Assembly: GCA_937930465.1 (NCBI GenBank)
Contig: CALGKV010000060.1
Coordinates: forward strand, 1 to 7,144
Length of the DNA: 7,144 nucleotides
Direction of reading: 5' to 3'
DNA from: Methanosuratincolales archaeon
Lineage (GTDB): Archaea; Thermoproteota; Methanomethylicia; Methanomethylicales; Methanomethylicaceae
In this document: positions 1-4,888 of the stretch, piece after piece
Position numbering within the stretch: position 1 is the first letter of the stretch
Layout of the letters: each line of letters opens with the position of its first letter
Made by a program: the position numbers and the translations under genes
Notes under the pieces: generated by a model
Told to the model about the DNA's origin: nothing
Databases searched by the model: none
The model's input: only the letters and a program-made list of their open reading frames with translations

Positions 1-11
1 GAATCTGTTCT

Positions 12-443
12 ATGAAAGTGCCTGAAAACATACGGGATGCCTTCGCCAAGGCCCTCAAGTACAGGCGTGCAGTGATTGGCACTGCCTCAAAAGAAGGCAT
101 TCCAAACGCGGTCCCCATAGGAGTTGGGAGATTCGTCGACGAGGAGACGCTTTGCCTTGTGGACAATTACTTTTTGAAAACGCGCAAGAATCTTGAGGAG
201 AACCCCCGCGCAGCCGTGGCATTCTGGGTATCTGAGGAAAAAGAAGGCAAAATAATCACAAACGAGGGTTATCAGCTAAAGGGCAAAGTCGAGATCCAGA
301 CCAGCGGCGACCTTTATGAGAGGATCAAGGCAGAGACGAAGGCAGTAAGGGCGGACTTCCCAGTAAAAGCAATAGCCCTCTTAAGGGTGGATGAGATCTA
401 CGATGTAAAAGCCGGGCCGACCGCCGGAAAAAGGATTCTGTGA
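12..443 (+). CDS. Pyridoxamine 5'-phosphate oxidase-like FMN-binding split-barrel protein
   Basis: This 143-residue protein looks like a small flavin-binding split-barrel protein of the PPOX-like superfamily. Seen: an N-terminal helix, then the barrel strand IGTASKEGIPNAVP (residues 22-35), the LVDNYFLKTRKNLEENP segment (49-65), where this family usually contacts the flavin phosphate with Lys/Arg residues, the strand YQLKGKVEI (87-95), and a C-terminal strand ending in KAGPTAGKRI (133-142). Length and motif order match the short archaeal and bacterial members, which bind FMN or sometimes F420 or heme as dimers. The substrate cannot be predicted, and true pyridoxine phosphate oxidase activity is unlikely to be inferable from the fold alone. 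The ATG lies 11 bases from the window edge, so its promoter and ribosome site are mostly not visible. A winged-helix gene follows 21 bases downstream in the same direction, suggesting cotranscription. Confidence 0.8.
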   Translation: MKVPENIRDAFAKALKYRRAVIGTASKEGIPNAVPIGVGRFVDEETLCLVDNYFLKTRKNLEENPRAAVAFWVSEEKEGKIITNEGYQLKGKVEIQTSGDLYERIKAETKAVRADFPVKAIALLRVDEIYDVKAGPTAGKRIL

Positions 444-447
444 GCAG

Positions 448-464
448 CGAGAGGAATTTTCTCG
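448..464 (+). promoter_or_regulatory. Possible hairpin covering the ribosome binding site of the winged-helix gene
   Basis: CGAGAGGAATTTTCTCG directly precedes the ATG at 465. CGAGA (448-452) pairs perfectly with TCTCG (460-464), and two G-U pairs could extend the stem. The Shine-Dalgarno-like GAGG (451-454, 10 bases before the ATG) falls inside the 5' arm. In the RNA this could reduce initiation of the second gene unless translation of the upstream gene or a factor opens it. The stem is short and would be weak at high temperature. Confidence 0.3.
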
Positions 465-839
465 ATGCCCCCTCCCCTCTCTGACCCCCAGAGCTTTTCC
501 GGAAGAACTGGGCACCGGTTCAATCACATAATAAAGAGCCTCCCTGACGACCCGTCACGGGGACTGACGATTGAGGAGCTCCTCCTGAAACTCAGGACCA
601 CAGGGTATAGAGGAGGAATCGAAAGTCTAAAGGTTGACCTCCATGAGCTGATCAGGCGGGGAGAAGTTGGGCAATTCGAACAGGAAGGCAAGAATGTCTA
701 CTTCTGCCTCCCCAGGGGGAGGCTCGAGTTTAGGAAGAGGTCTGCCCTGATAAGGCTGCACAACATGGAGCTAAATGAGGACGATATCAGAAGGCTTGAG
801 GAGATCGTTAATCAGCATGGGTCGACGAATCAGTCATAG
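465..839 (+). CDS. Small winged-helix-like hypothetical protein
   Basis: A 124-residue protein that I do not recognise as a named family. Residues 20-83 look like a winged helix: helices around 20-26 and LTIEELLLKLRTTGY (34-48), a likely recognition helix ESLKVDLHELIRRGEV (53-68), then a beta-hairpin wing (about 69-83, ending NVYFCLP). A basic stretch RGRLEFRKRSALIRL (84-98) and an acidic C-terminal helix (102-116) follow; the first 18 residues look disordered. This suggests a DNA- or RNA-binding regulator, or a protein-interaction module that uses this fold. It follows the flavin split-barrel gene by 21 bases, with a GAGG at 451-454 as ribosome site, so the pair is probably one operon; whether this protein controls its neighbour is inference. 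It lacks cysteine clusters or other effector-binding motifs. Confidence 0.68.
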   Translation: MPPPLSDPQSFSGRTGHRFNHIIKSLPDDPSRGLTIEELLLKLRTTGYRGGIESLKVDLHELIRRGEVGQFEQEGKNVYFCLPRGRLEFRKRSALIRLHNMELNEDDIRRLEEIVNQHGSTNQS

Positions 840-840
840 C

Positions 841-851
841 AAAACTTATTT
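841..851 (+). promoter_or_regulatory. Possible TATA-like element for the ferredoxin gene
   Basis: AAAACTTATTT starts two bases after the winged-helix stop. A transcript starting about 25 bases downstream (near 872) would leave a leader of about 20 bases containing GAGGT (881-885) before the ATG at 894. The match is only moderate, and readthrough from the upstream pair is also possible. Confidence 0.3.
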
Positions 852-893
852 GCCAATCTTTGATATGCCTCAAATCACGTGAGGTTAATCGAA

Positions 894-1076
894 ATGGTGT
901 CCGTAAAAGTCGATCCGGAAAAGTGCAACGGCGATGCAATTTGCATCTCTATATGCCCTGTCAGCGTATTCGAGCTTAATGACAACAAGGCAGTCCCAGT
1001 CAGGGAGCAGGACTGCATTCTATGCATGGCATGCGTCGCACAGTGCCCCACTCAGGCAATAGAGGTAAAAGAGTGA
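894..1076 (+). CDS. Small bicluster ferredoxin with an Asp in the first cluster motif
   Basis: A 60-residue low-potential electron carrier of the bacterial 2[4Fe-4S] type, probably cytosolic. The second motif is complete (CILCMACVAQCP, C-x2-C-x2-C-x3-C-P). The first reads CNGDAICISICP, that is C-x2-D-x2-C-x3-C-P, with Asp replacing the second cysteine. Known: such an Asp is found in Pyrococcus furiosus ferredoxin, where it ligates an interconvertible [3Fe-4S]/[4Fe-4S] cluster, and in archaeal 7Fe ferredoxins. The zinc-binding N-terminal extension of Sulfolobus ferredoxins is absent. I chose the ATG at 894 because GAGGT (881-885) sits 8 bases before it; an in-frame GTG at 879 would add five residues but has no such site. 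The stop codon abuts the stop of nth on the other strand. Redox partners cannot be named from this window. Confidence 0.87.
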   Translation: MVSVKVDPEKCNGDAICISICPVSVFELNDNKAVPVREQDCILCMACVAQCPTQAIEVKE

Positions 1077-1808
1077 TCATAGTTCGCCACTCTTACCTTC
1101 CCCACCACTTTTTGCACGTTCCTTTCTGTCCATATCCATTCCCTTCCTTTTCATTTTGCGCGTCTGACCAAACCCGCTGTTGTAGTGTTTGCATATTTCC
1201 GTCAGCGGGCAGATCGGGCACCTCGGTCCAACCGGTCTACAGATCTCTTTCCCGAATGATACGAACGTGTCATTCACATCCGTCCATGTTGCCTTAGGGA
1301 ACTTCTCCATCAGCCTCAGCTCCGTTTCCTCCGGGGTCGAGGTTTCTACCAGCCCAAGCCTGTTCGAAATCCTGTGGACATGCGTATCGACCGGTATAGC
1401 CTCCAACCCAAAGCCATAGACCAACACGCAGTTTGCGGTCTTCCTTCCGACCGAAGGGAGCTCCATCAACGCCTCGAGGTCCCTCGGGACTCGCCCGCCG
1501 TACTTGGTGGTTATCTCATTGGCAATCCTGATTATCGCCCTTGCCTTGTTTTTGTAGAACCCTACTCCGCGTATTAGTTCGGAAACCTCAGCCTCGCCGG
1601 CGGCAGCGAGTTCCTGCGGGGTCCTGAATCGCCCGAAAAGGTTCATAGTCGCCTCAGACGTCCTCTCGTCCCTAGTCCTGTGGGAGAGTACGGTCGCTAT
1701 TAGGACCGCAAACGGGTCCCTGAGCCTCTCCTCCACCGCCGCCAGGGCTGTCTCGCCCCCGCCCCCAAGCGCATCCTTCATTGAACGTAGGATCTCAACT
1801 GGATCCAA
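1077..1808 (-). CDS. nth: Endonuclease III (bifunctional DNA glycosylase/AP lyase)
   Basis: A 243-residue base-excision repair enzyme that removes oxidised pyrimidines and cleaves the abasic site by beta-elimination. Seen: the helix-hairpin-helix LPSVGRKTA (117-125) with the catalytic Lys123, the catalytic Asp141 in PVDTHVHRISNRLGL, and a complete [4Fe-4S] motif C190-x6-C197-x2-C200-x5-C206. Lys plus Asp marks it as an Nth-type glycosylase/lyase, not a monofunctional MutY-type enzyme. The loop LSHRTRDERT (41-50) has His where E. coli Nth has the intercalating Gln. A basic, low-complexity tail of about 37 residues follows the cluster and may add DNA affinity. The start is a TTG with GGTGG (1813-1817) just upstream; Met10 (codon at 1781-1779) is an alternative. 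It converges with ferredoxin with no gap and diverges from the ESCRT-III-like gene. Confidence 0.93.
   Translation of the reverse strand: MDPVEILRSMKDALGGGGETALAAVEERLRDPFAVLIATVLSHRTRDERTSEATMNLFGRFRTPQELAAAGEAEVSELIRGVGFYKNKARAIIRIANEITTKYGGRVPRDLEALMELPSVGRKTANCVLVYGFGLEAIPVDTHVHRISNRLGLVETSTPEETELRLMEKFPKATWTDVNDTFVSFGKEICRPVGPRCPICPLTEICKHYNSGFGQTRKMKRKGMDMDRKERAKSGGEGKSGEL
1109..1113 (+). terminator. Possible T-tract terminator for ferredoxin
   Basis: A TTTTT run in a pyrimidine-rich stretch, 33 bases past the ferredoxin stop and inside the nth 3' end on the opposite strand. Archaeal polymerase terminates at short T runs, so this is the first plausible site for the ferredoxin transcript. 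It is short, so the call is tentative. Confidence 0.25.
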
Positions 1809-1823
1809 TTTACCACCAGCAGC

Positions 1824-1831
1824 TTTAATAT
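1824..1831 (+). promoter_or_regulatory. TATA-like box of the ESCRT-III-like gene
   Basis: TTTAATAT (within CTTTAATATCC, 1823-1833) lies 34 bases before the ATG at 1866. Transcription would start near 1854, giving a leader of about 12 bases and fitting the absence of a clear Shine-Dalgarno. The same 11 bases recur at 6881-6891 ahead of the arrestin-like gene, supporting a real promoter element. Confidence 0.42.
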
Positions 1832-1845
1832 CCCTCTGAAGTTAG

Positions 1846-1853
1846 CTATAAAC
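1846..1853 (-). promoter_or_regulatory. TATA-like box of nth
   Basis: On the minus strand this reads GTTTATAG, about 40 bases upstream of the TTG start of nth. Transcription would begin near 1824, leaving a leader of about 15 bases that includes GGTGG. It lies downstream of the oppositely directed TATA box at 1824-1831, so the two promoters would be interlocked. Confidence 0.38.
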
Positions 1854-1865
1854 TGTGAATCTGCG

Positions 1866-2501
1866 ATGCCAGACAAGATTTCTGATAAGTGGCAGAGACA
1901 GGAGAAGGAGTCTGCAGCAGAAAAGGTGAGGGAGCAGATAGTGCTTCAGCCCCCCCTGAGCGAACGCCTTGATCTTGCAAAGCGGAAGCTCCAAGAGCAG
2001 ATCCAGCACCTGGACAGGGTCTCGCAGAGGCTAAACGCCAAGGACAAGGATCTCTACGAGAAGATGGTCAAGGCATACGGGGAGCACGACAGCCAGCGGG
2101 CGCAGCTGATCGCCAACGAGCTTGCGGAGCTGAGGAAGATCGAGCAGAAGACCCAGTACGGCAAGTACGCCCTCGAGCGTGCTTACATACGAATCGAGAT
2201 GGCAAAGGACTTCGGCGACATGGTGGCGGCGCTGGTACCAGTCGGGCAGATCGTTAAGAGCGTCAAGGGAACGCTCGGAGAATTCCTCCCTTCATCCGAG
2301 ACTGCATTGAACGAGCTATCTGGTATAATGAACGACACGCTTCTATCGTTCTCTAACATAACTGGCGAGTCGATTGTAGCTGGTCCTGTGAGCGAGGATG
2401 CAGACAAGATACTGAGGGAAGCTGCCGCCGTCGCGGAGAGCAGGCTGAAGGACAAGCTCCCAGGTGCAGGGACTGATTTGCCGCTGACCGACACCCAGTG
2501 A
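1866..2501 (+). CDS. ESCRT-III-like (Snf7/CdvB-family) division or membrane-remodelling protein
   Basis: A 211-residue, mostly helical, highly charged protein of the archaeal ESCRT-III family. Seen: a long helical core (about 33-115) with a break after SQRLNAKD (53-60), then the family-typical segment YALERAYIRIEMAKDFGDMVA (101-121) continuing into ALVPVGQIVKSVKGTLGEF (122-140), which resembles the CdvB-family core. Further on is a short helical segment SEDADKILREAAAVAESRL (176-194) near the C-terminus. Known: these proteins polymerise on membranes at the division site or during vesicle budding and are disassembled by the ATPase CdvC/Vps4. The C-terminal broken winged helix that binds CdvA in Sulfolobus CdvB is absent and the length (211) fits the shorter CdvB1/CdvB2 paralogues. 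cdvA and cdvC are not in the window. It is transcribed alone, divergent from nth, with an almost leaderless start. Confidence 0.85.
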   Translation: MPDKISDKWQRQEKESAAEKVREQIVLQPPLSERLDLAKRKLQEQIQHLDRVSQRLNAKDKDLYEKMVKAYGEHDSQRAQLIANELAELRKIEQKTQYGKYALERAYIRIEMAKDFGDMVAALVPVGQIVKSVKGTLGEFLPSSETALNELSGIMNDTLLSFSNITGESIVAGPVSEDADKILREAAAVAESRLKDKLPGAGTDLPLTDTQ

Positions 2502-2511
2502 AAATCCCCCG

Positions 2512-2520
2512 TTTTTTCTT
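2512..2520 (+). terminator. T-tract terminator of the ESCRT-III-like gene
   Basis: TTTTTTCTT begins 11 bases after the stop codon, in the 52-base gap between this gene and the converging methionine aminopeptidase. It has no strong hairpin, as expected for an archaeal intrinsic terminator. Confidence 0.55.
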
Positions 2521-2553
2521 CGAAACTCCCCTTTCCTACCGACTGCCAATGCG

Positions 2554-3480
2554 CTAGGTGGTCACTATCGATTCCTTGTCCGTCGTGACCACTGTGTGCT
2601 CGGACTGGGCTATGGGCATCCCGGACGCCTCGACCAGCACAGGGTACTCATATAAGAGCCTTTCAGCGAGCAGCGCTTCGACTGCCTCGCCGCTGCACGC
2701 GACCCACCTCCTGGCGAACGGCAGCGTCTTGAACTTCCTGTATATGTCCTCGTACGCCCCCCTCTGCGGCTCAGCCTTGGGGCGCTTCAGTTTAACCAGG
2801 TGGAGGATGTTTCCGGCCATTCCCTCCCTCACCTCACCTATGGCCTTGGGGAGCGTGGCGAAAGGCTCAATCGCGTAGACAGACCAAGGCTGAAACTTGC
2901 CTAATGGCTCAGAGCCGGATACGTTAGGTATGCTCAAGCCGCTGTGGATCGTGTACTGCTCGATCTGGTGCCCGGTGAGGTTCCTAATCGGTTTGTATCC
3001 CATCGACCTTATTGTCTTCTCGACCATGGGGCCGACATCTCCTATCTTCCCCCCGACCCTCACCGCCTGGACCCCTCTCTCCAAAGCAAGCTCCACTGCC
3101 TTTATCATGTCTTCGAACTCGGATCCGACCGAGACGGTTACCGCGGTATCGGCTATTAGCCCGTCTATGTGGACGCCCAGATCGACCTTGACCAGTGCAC
3201 CATCAGGGATCACAGTCGCGTCTGAGGGGGGCGATGTATAGTGCGCCCCCACCTCGTTTATGCTGACGTTGCAAGGGAAAGCTGGGCTGCCGCCCATCCT
3301 GATGATCTCAGACTCAACCCATTCGCATATTTGTAGAACGCTCGCCCCCTTGAAGACCATCCGCGGGACTGCCTTCCTGACGACCCTGGCTATCTTCCCT
3401 GCAAGCAGCAGCTTCTCCAGTTCCTCCTCGCTAAGCAATCCAAACCACGACTCCGTTGGCGCGAATCGCGCGTGATGCAT
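2554..3480 (-). CDS. map: Type II methionine aminopeptidase
   Basis: A 308-residue cytosolic metalloprotease that removes the initiator methionine from nascent proteins. All five metal ligands of the pita-bread fold are visible: Asp100 and Asp111 (VDLGVHIDGLIADT), His171 (LTGHQIEQYTIH), Glu205 (AIEPFATL) and Glu294 (QSEHTVV). The first four spacings (11, 60 and 34 residues) equal those of Pyrococcus furiosus MetAP. His80 (GAHYT) and His179 also match substrate-binding histidines. The type II subdomain insertion lies about 215-275 and contains a basic stretch LVKLKRPKAEPQR. Compared with the shortest archaeal enzymes it has an N-terminal extension of about 17 residues before the LEKLLLAGKIA helix. 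The ATG has GGCGG 7 bases upstream. It converges with the ESCRT-III-like gene and diverges from the dCTP deaminase homologue; no operon partner is visible. Confidence 0.95.
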   Translation of the reverse strand: MHHARFAPTESWFGLLSEEELEKLLLAGKIARVVRKAVPRMVFKGASVLQICEWVESEIIRMGGSPAFPCNVSINEVGAHYTSPPSDATVIPDGALVKVDLGVHIDGLIADTAVTVSVGSEFEDMIKAVELALERGVQAVRVGGKIGDVGPMVEKTIRSMGYKPIRNLTGHQIEQYTIHSGLSIPNVSGSEPLGKFQPWSVYAIEPFATLPKAIGEVREGMAGNILHLVKLKRPKAEPQRGAYEDIYRKFKTLPFARRWVACSGEAVEALLAERLLYEYPVLVEASGMPIAQSEHTVVTTDKESIVTT

Positions 3481-3577
3481 CTCTTATCCGCCTTTGTGCA
3501 AAAAAGGATATCCGTCCGAAGCCCCTGTTGAAGGGTAAGCCAAGCCGTGAGTGTGGCCGCTAGCCGGTGCCGTTAGA

Positions 3578-3586
3578 GTTAAAAAC
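3578..3586 (+). promoter_or_regulatory. TATA-like box of the dCTP deaminase homologue
   Basis: AGTTAAAAAC and its surroundings form the best A/T-rich TATA-like element between the divergent genes. It predicts a transcript start near 3608, which falls after the upstream GTG at 3567 and just before the GTG at 3609 and ATG at 3618. It therefore helps decide the start of the coding region. Confidence 0.4.
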
Positions 3587-3617
3587 ACCTCCAATCCAAG
3601 AGGTAAGAGTGATTCCT

Positions 3618-4145
3618 ATGTGCGTTCTAGGCAGAGACCGTCTCGTAGAGATGAACAAGAAGTACACGATCCTTGAGCCTTTCGTCGAGTCACAGCTCGA
3701 CGGCGACGGGTACATACTCACGGTAGGAGAGGACACCACGCTCCAGTACTTGGAGCATCGGAACGTAATATCGAAGGAGATTGTGTTCACCCCGCCCGAC
3801 TGCGTCGCTTACCTCACCGCAAAGAGCAGGTACGGCAGGATGGGGCTGTCATTCCTGAATGCTGCAAAGGTCCACAGCGGCTTCGTGGGCAGGCTCGCCC
3901 TCGAGATAGTGAACCTTAGCAACGACAGGAAACCCATCACCATAAGGGCTGGAGACCACTTCATGCACATCGAGTTCATCAGAAGGGAGGGCGCACCATC
4001 GCCCTATGTGGGAGAATACCAGTTCCAGTACATGACGGAGGACGAAATAAAGTCATACCTGCCAATACTGAAGCAGGTCTTCCCCAACTTTGACGAGCTA
4101 TCGAAGATTTGGCTGAGGAAAAAGCTCAACCACGAAAAATACTGA
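3618..4145 (+). CDS. dcd: dCTP deaminase/dUTPase-family protein, divergent
   Basis: A 175-residue protein of the trimeric dCTP deaminase/dUTPase fold, which converts dCTP to dUTP (or directly to dUMP) for thymidylate supply. Seen: MCVLGRDRL aligning with the usual MILSDRDI start, SRYGRMGL (70-77) holding the catalytic Ser70 and Arg74, GRLALEIVNL (91-100) with the catalytic Glu96, and PYVGEYQFQ near residue 130 matching the usual C-terminal PY-GKYQ motif. Odd: the typical YDLRLG is YILTVG, and the Asp of the usual IDAGF motif is His86 (VHSGF). About 30 further residues follow the usual end. Deaminase, bifunctional and dUTPase-like roles are all open. I chose the ATG at 3618 from this alignment and the TATA position. 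GAGGT (3600-3604) is 13 bases before it and 4 before an in-frame GTG at 3609. A GTG at 3567 would add 17 residues. Confidence 0.8.
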   Translation: MCVLGRDRLVEMNKKYTILEPFVESQLDGDGYILTVGEDTTLQYLEHRNVISKEIVFTPPDCVAYLTAKSRYGRMGLSFLNAAKVHSGFVGRLALEIVNLSNDRKPITIRAGDHFMHIEFIRREGAPSPYVGEYQFQYMTEDEIKSYLPILKQVFPNFDELSKIWLRKKLNHEKY

Positions 4146-4171
4146 CCCAAGCCAGCCATTTCTGTACCTCC

Positions 4172-4690
4172 TCAAAGCCTAATTTTTTTATTCACCCCGA
4201 CAGCCACCGCAGCCTTCAATAAATCGCCAGGTAAGAAGGGAACCACGCCTGCCCAGAGCGCCCCCCAGAAATTCCAGCCCATCCAGCCCGATAGCCAGAG
4301 CCACCCTATGCCGAAGACCAAGGACATGCATAACCCTACTGCGGCAATGTCTGCAAACTTCCTGTTTCCTGCCCAGCGGAGAAGCAGCCCTGACGCGAGC
4401 GAAGCCAGCAGGAACCCCAAAAGGAACCCTCCCGTCGGTCCGATCAGAACGGCGTATCCGGCCATCCCCCTCGCGAACACGGGGAGCCCTACTGCCCCCA
4501 TTGCCAGGTATATTGCCATGCTCAGCGGTGCTTTCTCTTTAAGGACCAAAACGCATAGGTAAAGGAAAAGCGTCTGCAGGCTCACCGGGACGGGGTAGAC
4601 TGGTATCGAGATGAGCGCCCCGACTGCCGTTAGCGCCGCGAATACAGCCGCTAAGGAAAGCCCCTTTGCGTGCGTTTTTCCTTGTTCCAT
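4172..4690 (-). CDS. bioY: Biotin ECF transporter S component BioY
   Basis: A 172-residue integral membrane protein that captures biotin and, with an ECF module (two ATPases and the T component), imports it. Seen: about six hydrophobic segments and the BioY signatures YPVPVSLQTL (32-41), YLAMGAVGLPVFA (61-73), GPTGGFLLGF (84-93) and PFLPGDLLKA (151-160). The length is close to the family norm. No ATPase or T component and no biotin synthesis gene is nearby, so it either shares a housekeeping ECF module encoded elsewhere or acts alone, as has been reported for some BioY proteins. GGTGG lies 7 bases before the ATG. The promoter carries a BirA-type operator (4718-4749), so expression is probably biotin-repressed. 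The cell is likely a biotin scavenger. Its 3' end overlaps the T-tract terminator of the converging gene. Confidence 0.93.
   Translation of the reverse strand: MEQGKTHAKGLSLAAVFAALTAVGALISIPVYPVPVSLQTLFLYLCVLVLKEKAPLSMAIYLAMGAVGLPVFARGMAGYAVLIGPTGGFLLGFLLASLASGLLLRWAGNRKFADIAAVGLCMSLVFGIGWLWLSGWMGWNFWGALWAGVVPFLPGDLLKAAVAVGVNKKIRL
4183..4189 (+). terminator. T-tract terminator of the dCTP deaminase homologue
   Basis: TTTTTTT lies 38 bases past the stop codon, within the last codons of bioY on the other strand, where it encodes the Lys-Lys of NKKIRL. It is the first strong T run for the plus-strand transcript. Confidence 0.5.
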
Positions 4691-4717
4691 CTGAATGCCA
4701 CCTTAACCTTAGGGCTC

Positions 4718-4749
4718 TAGTAAACCGTATTTATCTTTTAGGTTTACAT
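4718..4749. promoter_or_regulatory. BirA-type biotin operator upstream of bioY
   Basis: TAGTAAACC (4718-4726), 14 bases, then GGTTTACAT (4741-4749). The core GTAAACC/GGTTTAC is a perfect inverted repeat. This matches the known BirA signal TTGTAAACC-N14/15-GGTTTACAA except for one base in each outer arm. BirA is the biotin protein ligase that also represses biotin genes when charged with biotinyl-AMP. The spacer contains the bioY TATA box, so binding would block TBP/TFB. The site lies 28 bases upstream of the bioY ATG. birA is not in the window. Confidence 0.87.
4727..4735 (-). promoter_or_regulatory. TATA-like box of bioY
   Basis: On the minus strand this reads GATAAATAC, centred about 41 bases before the bioY ATG. 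Transcription would start near 4705, just ahead of the GGTGG ribosome site. It sits in the spacer between the two BirA half-sites. Confidence 0.5.
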
Positions 4750-4844
4750 CTAATAAATAAATTAAAATGAGCAGGCGGGAATCAATTACGATTATCCTTT
4801 GCGGCTGGGGACCACTCCTCTACGCTCGGACTGTTTAACAATTA

Positions 4845-4854
4845 CATATAAAAC
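4845..4854 (+). promoter_or_regulatory. TATA box of the subtilisin-like protease
   Basis: CATATAAAAC predicts transcription from about 4875, immediately ahead of AGGTGA (4876-4881) and the TTG at 4889. This argues that the longer reading frame opening at a TTG at 4799 is not used, because it begins upstream of the TATA box. Confidence 0.55.
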
Positions 4855-4888
4855 ATTCCTTGAACAAATATTCACAGGTGAACCATAT

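Noticed and set aside
879..893. GTG at 879 as the ferredoxin start
   Set aside because: The GAGGT site lies between this GTG and the ATG at 894, and ferredoxins of this type begin close to the V-x-V-D strand.
2183..2494. Long minus-strand open frame under the ESCRT-III-like gene
   Set aside because: Composition and codon pattern are those of an antisense shadow; the plus-strand protein has recognisable family structure.
2897..3241. Plus-strand open frame opposite methionine aminopeptidase
   Set aside because: It is an antisense shadow of a gene with all five metal ligands conserved.
3484..3513. TATCC/GGATA and CCTTT/AAAGG inverted repeats ahead of methionine aminopeptidase as an operator
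   Set aside because: The arms are short, overlap each other and the ribosome site, and match no known motif; chance is likely.
4799..4888. Upstream extension of the protease beginning at a TTG at 4799
   Set aside because: It starts before the TATA box at 4845-4854, has no ribosome site, and would place 30 polar residues in front of a clear signal peptide. The TTG at 4889 has AGGTGA 7 bases upstream.
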